Origin: Laguncularia racemosa
Lineage: Eukaryota; Streptophyta; Magnoliopsida; Myrtales; Combretaceae
Length of the DNA: 64,000 bases
Direction: 5' to 3'
NCBI GenBank assembly: GCA_037954665.1
Contig: JBBMOL010000016.1
Span: 2,046,001-2,110,000, forward strand
Position 1 is the stretch's first letter. Every line of letters starts with the position of its first letter. This document shows positions 23,540-35,100 of this stretch, piece after piece. The notes below the pieces were generated by a model that was not told where the DNA came from, searched no databases, and was given only the letters and a program-made list of their open reading frames with translations. A program made the position numbers and the translations under genes.

Positions 23540-23999
23540 GAACTTAGCATATTTTGGAATCTACGAAAGTGCCTAACAAATGAAATATTAATATGTCGCT
23601 ATTCGAAAAGTTTAAGGAATTTATCGAACTACTCCTTGTCTTTGTTTTGATTGAGGCGGGTTGGATATGGAATTTCTAGCACATACTCTTTAACAATTGG
23701 TGGTGATTTCTTTTCAGGTTCTTTCTTCTTAGATTCCACCTTCTCCTTCTCAAAAGACTTACTGTCTTCTTTCTTTTAATCAAGTTTCTTTTCAATTTGC
23801 AATTCCTTCCCACTCCTCAAGGTTATGGCGTTTGCCTATTCCCTTGGATTATTCTTGGTATTACTAAGGAGAGAGCCTGATTGCCTTTTAGATATCATCT
23901 TGACTAATTGACCAATTTGCTTCTCAAGGTTGTGAATAGAAACCTCTTGGTTTTGATGTCTTGTCTCAAAACTTTGAATGAATTGGCTCATTAGATCTT

Positions 24000-25276
24000 C
24001 TAAATTAGTTTTCTTCTCCTACTAAGGCGGTTGGACTGGTGGATGAGGCATAGGCTGGTAAGGAGGCATTTGTTGCTTTTGGAATTCTAGTGGTAGGAAG
24101 TTAGATCTTAGGGCATTTTGATTGCTATAAGAGAAGTTGGGATGGTTTCCCATACCAAGATTATAGGTGTTACTGTATGGGTTGTACTGCTGCCTATTCT
24201 GATTCGCAAGATAGTTTACTTGCTCATACTACTTATGGAAGTCCATATTCTCACTAGCATCTCCCACATGGGGTTGTGATCCTTAGGAATTCTTAAGGGT
24301 AGAAACCTAGTGACTAAGAGTTTCCATCTTTTCCACCAAAGTAGTCATGAGATTTACTTTATACTTACCCGCCACTTTTTGCTTACCCCTACTTTTGCTC
24401 CACTGATAATTATTTTTAGCCATATCAGTAAAAAGTTTTAAGGATTCTTTTAGGGTCTTGGAATTTAATGTACCGCCAGTTGCGACATCTACCAATTGAT
24501 GAGTGGTTAGGTCAAGTCCATTTAAAAAGGTCTGAACCTGCATCCATGTAAGTAGCTGATGGTGTGGGCGCTTTCTGAACAACTCTATCTATCTTTGCCA
24601 AGCATCATGTATGGTCTCACCATCTTATTGCATGAATGATGCAATGTCATTTCAGAGCTTGGCTATCTTGCAAGGGGTAAAGTAATTATCTAGAACTTTC
24701 TTTATTGTATCATCCCATGTAGTTAAAGCTCTAGGACCCAACAATTGAGCCAGTATTTAACCTTCCCCCTTAATGAGAAAGGGAATAACCTAGTACACAC
24801 TACTTCATCCATCACCTTGTTATTCTTGAAGGTCTTATAGATTTCTAAGAACATTTGAATGTGTAAGCATGGGGGTCCTCATCTGCTAATCCATTGAATT
24901 GATAGTATTGTTGCAAAAGTTGAATCACCATACCCTTGATTTCAAAATTGTTAACCTCAATGGGAGGCTTCACAATGGTCGGCCTTGTTCCATCTAAGGT
25001 TAGCCTTGCATAACCTAACTTGGTCTTAGGTGGATCCTCAACCATTGTCTTCTGTGTTTCCTCTCTAATATTCTCCAATAATCCTATCCCACTATCTAAA
25101 GATTCTATAGTTGATTCCTCTTTCTTTACTGTTGTTGCAACTTTTATAATAGGTGTTTCTCCCTCACTTGCCGATTGTCTAGAAGATTCAACAATTGTAT
25201 TCTTTTGAATCATACAAAGTGTTCTCTTAATCTTAAGGTCTAGATCAAGAATGTTAGAAGAGAGAGTCTTTATCAT
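24000..25276 (-). pseudogene. Gag of Athila-like element (broken)
   Basis: The start region 25276-24845 is open for 143 codons and ends with FEIKGMVIQLLQQYYQFNGL, then ADEDPHAYTF, the conserved start of the Athila Gag core. The frame 24582-24307 holds a later part (TFLNGLDLTTHQLVDVATGG, then LTDMAKNNYQWSKSRG-type sequence). Stops and shifts separate them, and to about 24,000 the Pro/Gln-rich tail is readable only in pieces. Gag would form the cytoplasmic particle. Confidence 0.78.
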
Positions 25277-25404
25277 GCACTACAAAAGTAACGGTCATGA
25301 GTTAGAGTATTCAAAAGATAAGGAGAGTAGAAAGAAATAAAACAAATAAAATAAATGACTAGAGTAGTAGATAATAAAGTTTTTCCTAATATTGTTTTGC
25401 CAGA

Positions 25405-25423
25405 TTCCTGGCAATGGCACCAA
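25405..25423 (-). other. Primer-binding site, Athila type (mutated)
   Basis: The minus strand reads TGGTGCCATTGCCAGGAAT, close to the TGGCGCCGTTGCC-type site usual for Athila elements, a few bases inside the 5' LTR. The differences are mainly C-to-T and G-to-A changes. Confidence 0.7.
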
Positions 25424-25429
25424 AAACTT

Positions 25430-26874
25430 GGTGGGTCTCTTTTTCAATCATATCAAATTATAAATTTACAAACCCAAAAAAATCTAACGACCTAGTTAAG
25501 CAAGTATATCTATCTAATATAATATAAATTACAATGAGTGTCGTCCTCAAGGATCTTAAAAATAATTACTAGTATTGCCGTTTTTCTGCTATCTAGTCTA
25601 AATCTTAATATAAGATTAATAAATTAAATTACTAGTGAAGTAATCTAATAACCCTAAGATTAATTATAATCACTATAATATATGAATTCAATTACAAAGA
25701 TATACCATTCATCTTGATCCACTCTAAATCCTAGCTTTCTTATAATAATGTATTGATTAACAATTTGTTTATGCTTTGCACTGTAGAAATTCTCAATTAA
25801 ACTAATTACTCCCTTGAGTTAATTAATTAATAACCTTATATGGAATAGTAGAGACCTCTCCCTCACTATCGCCCTATAAGATTTCATTAAGTTCATAATT
25901 CCTAATTAAAGATCAAATCTTTATGTAGAAAATTGAAGTTTTCCTACCTTTAGGTAAAACATGCAATCTTTTTATTCATAAAGATCTATCCTATTAGATG
26001 AGATCTCTCTCTATCTAACAAGAATCAGATATGCAATCAATTTGTGCGCAGAAATTAATCACACAGCAATTAAAATACATAAATAGATATAAATGCATAA
26101 ACTTTTCATTAATTAATAAATAATTCAATCAGATGGTTTAGAGTTTCACAAGATGTAGGGTAGATAATTCTACTCCTCTATGGAATTTATAGTAACCACG
26201 AAAAATCTAGAGAAGTAATAAGAATTCATAATTAAAAAAATAAACCCTCGTAGGTGTTTTGTGATTTCCAATGATGCTCTAGTGATTTCTCCCTCTAAAT
26301 TCGTAATTTTGCTCTCTTAGGGTTTTTAAAGTGGTTATGAGAAAAAATAAATCTATCTCCCTAATTTTCGTAATAAAGCGAGTATTTATAGTCTAAGAAA
26401 CAAGGTAACATGCACAACCTAATGCACACCCATTCTCGAGGTCGTATACTTTGGAAAAAAAGTGAAATTTTGGCATTCTAGGTTCTAAATGGCCGTGCTT
26501 AGGGTTATGCACTCTAAAATTCCTTTATTTCATTCTTTGGGCAGATTTCTTCCTTCAGCACTACCCTCTACATAGCTTGTGCAACGGCTAGGGCATAATT
26601 TCACAATGCATTTTGATCACTTTTTGCCCTCCAACATTGATGTCAACATGGTTATGCTAAAGGTTATGTACATGCGAAAATCACCTTTTCTTATATTTTG
26701 CTAGATTTCATCTCGTTTTCGTTCTAACCTTCTTTAAATCTTTAAATTCCACTCTTTAAACTGTGGAATCAATTATTAAACACTTAAGTGTCTTTTTCTT
26801 GATAAGTTCACACGAAATTTATAAAATATAATATTCAATAAATACTAGAAATAAGGTTTTTTCAACACTTATCA
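25430..26874 (-). repeat. 5' LTR of Athila-like element (1445 bp)
   Basis: Plus strand TGGTGGGTC ... ACTTATCA. Partner of 18941-20396. Followed by AAACA (26875-26879), the right-hand target duplication. Confidence 0.9.
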
Positions 26875-27248
26875 AAACATCATACTAAGAGTAAACATGC
26901 TTAATTGAAAAGACAAGGTTGACAAGTAGAAGTAGTCAAATTGCAATGGTACTAGCTAGTCTTCCACTTTGCTTTTCCTATTTATGGTGGCTTTCTAAAG
27001 GTATTCACCCGTTGAAAGTGAAGAGAGGACTTACCCATATATTTATTTGAAACCTCAATAGAACTCGCCATCAAGGCTCTAATTAGTCAACCCTACACAA
27101 CTGCCTTACCACATTAACCAGCAAAATGTGTATAGCTCATATCACACAGTCACATTTACTTAGAGTTGGCATGCATCTTTTTATATCGGAATTAAACCAT
27201 CAGCCTTTTTCGTTAAATTAAAATTCTTCAATTAATATTAGCCCACAA

Positions 27249-27249
27249 T

Positions 27250-27280
<31 letters not shown>
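27249..27280. repeat. (AT)n microsatellite
   Basis: Thirty-odd bases of alternating AT with one interruption. Confidence 0.9.
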
Positions 27281-28088
27281 ACAAGAGCAAGTAAAAATTC
27301 TTGGCCTTACATTTGCCAGTAACTTTAAATAATCAGACATAAAAAGTAGCTAGCTTTTTTTTTTTTTTTTGGGTTGACTAGCGTACGACATAAGAATAAA
27401 CGAACCATTCTTTTTCCTGGTGCTGTTTAATTTAACTGAATACGGACGAATAATGTCTTTCAAGAGAACAATAAAAGAAGGAATAGAAGTAGTTTTCCTT
27501 TGTTCTCCATATGGACCATCTAGCCCGACGTGCTTGCATGATAAAAATACACATACTATTCTTGTTCATATAATGCCGTGATCCCATGGAATTGGAATAT
27601 TCTCATCTTTTTAGTGATTCTTAGCGGGGGAGATTGGACAACTTTAAAGATTCCACACGGAACCTATGAATTTCCAATGCCTTTTCTTTTCTTTCCCTTT
27701 TTTTTTTCTTTTTTTCTCTTTTTTTATTTGGAATCCTGCAACTATTCGTACATAGATTAAAATATCAGGTAGGGTGATTATTAAAACTGAAATGATGGAA
27801 ATGCAAACCCAAGGATTTTAATAAAGGCACAAAATGGTAATGAAATATAACACAGATGTAAACTTGAAAAACGAGTTAAATAAGATCGATAAGATATATT
27901 TGACCATCTAGTATAAAATAATGAAATATAAATTAGATTCACTTAATTAAATATCTTATTAGCTATATTTTGTTAGCTTGGTACTCAATACTCATCATCC
28001 TCCATGCATTAAAAAATTATAAGATCACTCGCAACCTGCATCTATGGTATATAAAATATTGGTTTTAAGTAGGTTTTAAAGTTTTATA

Positions 28089-28111
28089 AAAAAAGAAAGA
28101 AAGAAAGAAAG
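28089..28111. repeat. (GAAA)n microsatellite
   Basis: About four and a half GAAA units following an A-run. In block B the matching position near 57,685 holds only an A-run. Confidence 0.8.
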
Positions 28112-28621
28112 CTTTCAAGATGAATAAAAGGTTATATCTTTTATCCTATTTGGTTAGGGTTAGTACAGATTTTGAATATTTAGACCCTGACAGTATTTAT
28201 GACAAGAGAGGTTTCATACCTGGTCCTAACCTTTAGACCGTAATTTATCAGATTGAGCAACGGATGCTACATGTTTGAGGATTCAGATAGGTTTGGTAGG
28301 CATCGAATCACCGATTGAGAAAGGATTTAGATCATCTCAATTTATCTTTTTATAATTTCTTTTGATTTATCCCTTTAAGATGCTATTACATATAATCATC
28401 AATGATTGAATTATAAAAAAGTTGGTGACATTACAATAATATAATGAGCTTCTTCGAATTACTATGCAATTTTAACAATTTATTTACAAATTAAGGACAA
28501 TTGCAAAGATATAAATTGAGAGATATATTTTCATTCAAAAACATCAATATTCTTTATCCAAGAAAAGATCATTGTCAATTACATAATATCAAATCTATAA
28601 AGAAAACAAATAGTTCTCTAC

Positions 28622-29061
28622 TGACACAGCGTAAGAAGCGTAAAACACGAGACTAATTATAAGATTGGATCTCACGAATAAAAAAAGAACAATTACGTTT
28701 ATTCCTTGATATTCTCAATTACGCACAATCGAGGAAACAGAGAAAATTATTCTCTAAGTGTCTGTAATTCGATATCTGATGAAAAGCTAACCCTAAAAAT
28801 AACCTAGAAAACTATATATAGTTCTTAGGGAAATAGTTACAAAAAAGGAAATATATATGTACACGTGGGAATAAATATATATACACACGTTCGTCACTCG
28901 GCTTATACACGACCGTGTATAAAACCGTGTATGTTTCTATAGATCTTCTAGGCGCATTACACGGTCATGTATGTTTCTGTAGAGCTTCCAGACACATTAC
29001 ACGGCCGTGCCTTGCACAAGACATGCCCAATCAACCTGTGTCAGCTACGATGTCCACATCA
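28622..29061 (-). repeat. 3' LTR of G2 element (440 bp)
   Basis: Plus strand TGACACAGCG ... GTCCACATCA. About 13 bp shorter than its partner because of one indel within the palindrome cluster. The pol stop codon (29033-29031) lies inside it. A TATATATAG stretch near 28,813-28,822 could be the promoter, but the partner LTR does not keep it. Confidence 0.9.
28905..29010. repeat. Palindrome cluster in G2 3' LTR
   Basis: Words such as TACACGACCGTGTA, ACCGTGTATG, ACACGGTCATGTATG and ACACGGCCGTGCC, four to five in about 100 bases, placed just after the pol stop codon in the element's sense. The 5' LTR cluster is at 33,959-34,080. Confidence 0.75.
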
Positions 29062-32000
29062 TTCTCTCCCACCAATGAAGAACTCGACCCCGAGTTCTCT
29101 TCCGGATAGAGAGGTTTGTCATCGGAGTAGAATGGAAATAAATTAGCTACATTGAAGGTTTTTGAAATCTTCATGCTTTCAGGAAGTCCGACCACATACG
29201 CATTATCATTTATCTTTGCAACAATCTTGTAAGGGTCATACTTCTTTGGTTGCCATTTACTATAAGTGCCCATTGGAAAACGTTCTTTCCTTAATAACAC
29301 CATCACCTGATCTCCCACTTCCAAGAGCTTTTCCCTCCTATGCCTATTTGCAGCTTTCTTGTACTTCTCATTAGATTTCTCAATCTTCTCTTTCACTTCA
29401 AATGCCATAGCTTGATGTTGTTCTGCCATGTGTTTGGCAGCTACATTGGACTCTACACCTTTGGGCAAGAGAGCTAAATCCAATGCGTGAGATGGCACTT
29501 TTGTATAGACTACTGAAAAAGGGGATTTCCCAGTGGTTCTATGGATGGAACTGTTGTAAGCAAATTCAACCTGAGAAAGTGTCAAATCCCATTGTCTTGA
29601 CTTCTCTCCACAAATGCTTTGGATTAAGTTGCCAAGGGTCCTATTCGTCACCTCCGTCTGCCCATCAGTTTGAGGGTGGGCCGTATTACTAAAATTGAGT
29701 GAGGAATTGAACATGTACCATAAAGTCTTCCAAAAGTGGCTAAGAAATCGGGTATCTCTATCTGATGTAATTGACTTGGGAACCTTGTACAATCTAACTA
29801 CCTCCTTAAAGAATAACTTGGTAACACCCTATACATCAACTGTCTTCTTGCAAGGGATGAATTGAGCCATATTAGAGAACTTGTCTACAACCACAAAAAC
29901 AGTGTCAGCACCTCGTTGGGTACGAGGCAAACCTAAAACAAAGTCCATAGATAGATCCTCCTAGATATTCTCAAGCACTGGTAGTGGAGTGTACAACCCA
30001 GTATTCTGAGAATGTCCTTTAGATGTCTGACAGACGTAACACCTTTGCACAATTCTCCCCACATCTCTTCTTAGTTGAGGCCAATGATATCTTGCAGCCA
30101 CTGCCGCCAAAGTCTTATCTCACCTCAGATGTCCGGCTAGTCCTCCTCCATGTAGGTCTCTAATCAACTTTTCTCTCAAAGATGATTCAGGAATACAGAG
30201 TTGATTTCCTTTCATTAAGTAGCCCTCCAGGATATAGTAACTGTCACTGGACTCCTGATCGATGCACTTCTTCCATATGGTCCCGAAATCCACATCTTCC
30301 TCATATAGTTCCTTCATCTGCTCAAAACCTATCACCTCAGCCCTCATGGTGATCAATAAATCAGCTCTCCTACTCAATGCGTCCGCCACCTTATTTTGAA
30401 CTTCGGATTTGTGCATCAAGCGAAATGGAAACTTTTGTAGAAATTGGATCCATCTGGCATGCATGTCTTTATAGATACGTGTCCGACTACTCAGATGTTT
30501 TAGATCCACACAATCTGAATACAAGATAAATTCTTTCCCTACCAAGTAATGCTCCCACATCCTCAGAGCTCTAACCATGGAATAGAACTCTTTATCGTAA
30601 GTAGACCAACTCCTTTTAGCTTCACAAAGCTTCTCACTATGAAAGGCCACAGGTCACTTTTCCTGAGATAACACTGCTTCAATACCTACCCCACTAGCAT
30701 CACAATCTACCTCAAATAATTTGTCAAAGTCTGGTAACGCTAACACCGGCGCACTATACAATCTTTCCTTTAACACAGCAAACCCAGACTCAGCTTCTTC
30801 ACCTCATTGAAACTTCCCCTTTTTCAGGCACTCGGTTAATGGGGCAGTGACAGTACTGAAATGCCATATGAAATACCTATAAAACCTCGCCAACCCAAAA
30901 AAGCTCCTCAACTCAATTATCGTCTTAAGAGTAAGCCAATCTCTAATAGCCCTTACCTTTTCTTCATCCACCGTTATTTCCTCACCACTCACTATAAAAC
31001 CTCAGAACAACAACTTCTTTGACATAAATATGCACTTCTTGAGATTGGCATAAAGCTTATTCTCTTTCAGCACAGTTAATACACTTCGCAAATTCCCTAA
31101 GTACTCATCCTCAGTCTTACTATATATTAAGATATCATCAAAATACGCTACCACAAATCTACCAATAAAAGGCTTAAGTACCTGATTCATTACGCGCATG
31201 AAGGTACTGGGTGCATTACTGAGGCCGAATGGCATAACCAACCATTCATATAATCCTTTCTTCGTCTTGAAAGCGGTTTTCCATTCATCCCCAAGCCTAA
31301 CACGGATCTGATGGTATCCACTCCTAAGATCCACCTTCAAAAATATCACTGCTCCGCTCAGCCTATCCAGCATGTCTTCAATGCGAGGAATTGGGAATTT
31401 ATACCCAATTGTGATTTTGTTGATCGCAAGGCTGTCTACGCACATCCTCCAACGACCATCCTTCTTTAGCGTCAATAGCGCCGAAACAGCACATGGGCTC
31501 ATGCTATCCCTGATAAATCCTTTGTCCAGTAACTCCTGGACTTTCTCCTATAAGACATCGGTCTCCTTAAGGCTCATCCTATAATGAGGGAGATTAGGAA
31601 GACTAACCCCAGGCACCAAATCAATATGGTGTTGGATGTCACGCAATGGAGGCAACCCCTTTGGTAGATCTTTTGGCACTACCTCTTTGAACTCTTCTAA
31701 CACCCCCTTTACTCCTTTTGGAACCTCCTCACTACTCACATCTTCTCCAACATTCTTCACGACAAGTGCATGGATCACTCGGGATTCTTTCAAGTCCTTA
31801 GCCATCTCCTTCTCTGACTGAGTGATTGTCAGAAAGGATTTTCCTTCAGCCCTTTGCGTCTTAGGTCATCTATCCGTTAATGGCAACAATGTATATTTCA
31901 CACCCCCTTTCTCCAACTTGTACTTATTCTCTTTTCTAGCATGTTGGGCATCCACGTCAAACTACCATGGTCGCCCAAATAACAAGTGGCAGGCATCCAT

Positions 32001-33644
32001 ATCGACGATATCACAATAGACTTCGTCCCGATATTTGCCTATAGAGAAAGGAACCTGGCAACTCTCCTTCACCTCAATCCGCTCTGTCGCCTTAATCCAC
32101 CCTATGGTGTAAGGGTTTGGATGTCACTCTACTGGCAGCTGGAGTTGCTTCACCACCTCTCTCTCGATTATATTCTCACAACTCCCACTATCAATAATCA
32201 GGTCGAACAATCTCCCACCAATTGTGCACCTAGTGCGAAACAACTGGTGTCGTTGCAAACTACCTTCATGCTTCGGTGCCAGCATCATCCTTCTAATCAC
32301 ATAGCTCGGCTCCACTCCATCATTAACCTCATCATAATACTCATCCTCACCATCCGGTTCACAGTACACTTCCTCCTCTTCCTCCCTTTCGATAATATTT
32401 ATAGTCCGTCGATTCGGGTATTCGTTGGATCGGTTCCCCGGTTGATTACACCTATAACACTTCCCCAAAATTAGCTTAGCATACGGATTACTTTGCCTTG
32501 GGGTCTCTTTGATTTCAAGAGGCTTCTTCCCTTCAGCCTTGTCTTCCTTCTTCTCCATACGTCCAGCCGGCTTCTCAACTATCCCTCTATTCCTTTCACC
32601 AGCCACCCGGCTGCCACTACCAACACTATCATACCCATAATTCCTCTTGCCTCCACCAGGCCTTACACTTTGTTCTTGAATCATCATCTCGGCTCTAAGG
32701 GCCAAATTCTTTGCCTCGTTCACAGTTCTAAATACCGTCACTCCAATTTTATCCCTAATCTGAGGCTTCAACCCGTCGAAAAATCACACTACTTGTTGAC
32801 CCTCGGTCTCCCTTAGATCATTCCTCTCCGCTAATCTCATGAACTCGGTGGTATATTCATGTACCATCCTCTGCCCCTGACGACTTCGTTGGTACTATTG
32901 GAAGAGAATCTGCTCATAGTCGGGTGGTAGAAAATCCCTCTACAGCAGGTTCTTCATGCGGTACCATGTTCTTATTGGTTGCTTTCCCCCTCTCTACCTC
33001 CTGTTTTGCAAACGATCCCACCATGCGGATGCTCCTCCTTTCAGCCTACACACAACCAACCTCACTCTCCTATCCTCGAGTATCTCCATATAGTTGAAGA
33101 ATCTATTGACTTCTGCAAGCCAATCTAGGAAATCTTCTATATTAAGATTACCATTAAATGACGAAATATCTACCTTGAGACGGAAATCACTGCCATCTGC
33201 CTGATCGTATCCCTGGTAGTTTCTTTGGTATCTACTACCATACTCCTAGTCAATTCTATTATCGATCCTGCGGTATCTTCCACCATCAACACCGCCTCTC
33301 CTCTGTTGTTGCCCTCTCCTCTATAGGAAATCACCCTCTTCCTTAAAGGAACTCTCATCTAGCCGTTGATCCCATGGATTTGCAGCTGCAGGTTGATTGA
33401 TAGGACCTCCATGTGCGATTACTACCCTTGGTCGATCTCCACCAACGCCCCTATTACCATTGTGGTCCACCACCATGGTGTCGAAACGCATAATCAGATC
33501 CTCCAAGCGCTACTCTACACGGCCGAGCCTCTGTTCCATGGGTTCGACCATTGCCCTTGGAGCCCATTGATTGACTCCTTAGACTTCTGCATCCCGATCT
33601 AGGTCGAGAACGCAACCGCCGTCAACACCGTCGTTAGCCGACAT
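29031..33644 (-). pseudogene. Gag-Pol polyprotein of G2 element: one unbroken frame with 18 premature stops
   Basis: From ATG at 33644 to TGA at 29033-29031 a single frame of 1,538 codons holds the whole polyprotein with no net indel. Order: Gag with retrotransposon Gag core (~33,160-32,790), degenerate zinc knuckle CYRCNQPGNRSNEY (~32,460-32,420; His and last Cys lost), protease with DSG (~32,190), RT with YFDD at 31145-31131, RNase H (~30,650-30,400), integrase (zinc part ~30,120-30,000, core and C-terminus 29,960-29,031). Premature stops sit at 33579, 33510, 33321, 33246, 32994, 32940, 32895, 32784, 32124, 31966-31962, 31866, 31548, 31002, 30804, 30654, 30120, 29961 and 29829 (lower coordinate): ten TAG, seven TGA, one TAA. 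Almost all are one C-to-T or G-to-A step from a sense codon. Non-functional. Confidence 0.92.
29062..29073 (-). other. Polypurine tract of G2 element, inside pol
   Basis: The minus strand reads GGTGGGAGAGAA directly before the LTR start TGATGTGG. It is also read as codons of the last part of pol, which continues ten codons into the LTR. Confidence 0.7.
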
Positions 33645-33663
33645 CTCGGTAGGAAATTGCCTT

Positions 33664-33675
33664 GCTCTAATACCA
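33664..33675 (-). other. Primer-binding site of G2 element, initiator-Met type
   Basis: The minus strand reads TGGTATTAGAGC, one C-to-T change from the canonical site, two bases inside the LTR. The mutated form is identical to the second primer-site copy at 1210-1221. Confidence 0.8.
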
Positions 33676-33677
33676 AC

Positions 33678-34130
33678 TAACACAGCGCAGGAAGCGTAAA
33701 ACACGAGACCAATTCTAGGATTGGATCTCATGAATAAACAAAGAACAATTACGTTTATTCTTTGATATTCTCAATTGTGTACAATCGAGGAAACAAAGAA
33801 AATTCTTCTCTAAGTGTCTGTAATTCGATATCTGATGAAAAGCTAACCCTAAAAATAACCTAGGAAACTATGTATAGTCATTAGGGAAATAGTTACAAAA
33901 AAGGAAATATATATGTAGACGTGGGAATAAATATATATACGCACGTCTGTCACGCAGCTTATACACGGCCATATATAAAATCGTGTATGTTTCTGTGGAT
34001 CTTCTAGGCGCATTACACGGTCGTGCCTTTGAGCCATGTATGTTTCTGTGGAGCTTCCAGACACATTACACAACCGTGCCTTGCACAAGACACGCCCAAT
34101 CAACCCATGTCAGCTACGATGTCCACATCA
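33678..34130 (-). repeat. 5' LTR of G2 element (453 bp)
   Basis: Plus strand TAACACAGCG ... GTCCACATCA. The end that should be TG has become TA (a G-to-A change). Contains the second palindrome cluster at 33,959-34,080. Confidence 0.9.
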
Positions 34131-35100
34131 ATTCTCTTTTCTTCCACTATGGAGTTCGTAAGGATTCTCACATCAATAACTTAGTAATCTAGCCATCAGT
34201 CTTCATTCATCTGTAATGGTAATATAAATGGCTAACTACTAACTAAACTTGCCGAGAGTACATCTACCCATCTCAACTGCATCTATACAGGTAATGCAAC
34301 TCATGCCAAAGTCTAGTCATAAAAAATTAATAAAATTGTTGGGTTAACTCCGCATCAAACATCATTTATGCAAAGAAATGGACTAAGGGTTAACTTAAGA
34401 TTGTCATATCTTTCATAGTTTTCTACTTTATATTTTCTCAACACATAAGTTATTTTTTATTATGTATATTATAAATTGTACTATACATGTGCATGTAGGA
34501 TTAGACAAAATAAATTAATAAATACTTGACCTAATCAATGCATATGGTGTGGTTGGCTTGAGGCTAGAATCTAGCAATTATGTATTGGGTTTTCGTGGCC
34601 TTAGAAGGGGTGAGCTCCTAAGATGATCTAGCTTTTGGTTAGATGCCTAGGCCATGATGCAAGGCTAAGCAAGTCGTCAATATGAGAAATTGCAATTGAT
34701 GTGGGTAAGTTGAATAGGGGTGAAGATGAATGGGGCAAATTGGTGGATTAGGATGTCAATTCAATGTTATATTCATATTGTGCTCTTAATGGCGTGAAAT
34801 GGGTGGTAATCTTAGTATAAAATTATTTTTGTCCCACAAGACAAACTCAGGTTGTCCATAAAAAAATGCCTTTAGTAGCAAGATGGACAAACACCTTATA
34901 CAACTATATGTTGTATAATTAAATGAACCTTATTTGTTGCATTTAACAATTATATGCTTGTAAGTTGTATTGCATATGTTTGTGCATGTTGTAATATAGT
35001 TCCTGCTAGGCTTTTTACTCAACCCTCATGGGATTTTTTTTTTTCAAGTAATCAAAAAGGGCACATGAAGATTTGGAGAATGTACAAGCCCTTTATATTC
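34131..35100. repeat. Duplicated block A, right part (non-coding)
   Basis: Matches 58,200-59,150 of block B, including GGATTCTCACATCAA and the CATCAGTCTTCATTCATCTG stretch. No gene recognised. The similarity ends close to where the copia C LTR begins in block B. Confidence 0.7.

Larger units (their letters stand above)
18941..26874 (-). mobile_element. Athila-like Ty3/gypsy retrotransposon, internally deleted
   Basis: Minus-strand element of 7.9 kb with two long LTRs (1456 and 1445 bp), an Athila-type primer-binding site, a polypurine tract and a near-perfect 5-bp target duplication. Internally it has Gag and protease, then only the C-terminal end of integrase. RT, RNase H and the integrase core are missing. 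The insertion splits block A; the uninterrupted sequence is seen in block B around 56,910. Confidence 0.9.
26875..28621. repeat. Duplicated block A, middle part (non-coding)
   Basis: Continues block A after the Athila insertion and matches 56,910-58,200 of block B. No coding sequence is recognised. About 420 bases (27,218-27,640), including an AT microsatellite, are absent from block B. A pyrimidine-rich tract at 27,680-27,727 has a counterpart near 57,280-57,322. Confidence 0.7.
28622..34130 (-). mobile_element. Ty3/gypsy retrotransposon, family G2, full length with nonsense-riddled gag-pol
   Basis: A 5.5 kb minus-strand element with LTRs at 33678-34130 (5') and 28622-29061 (3'), an initiator-Met-type primer site, a gag-pol that fills nearly the whole interior, and a polypurine tract inside the coding end. 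It splits block A; block B shows the empty site near 58,198. ATTCTCT-like sequence flanks both sides, but no exact 5-bp duplication is left at the defined ends. LTRs are about 92% alike by eye. Confidence 0.92.
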
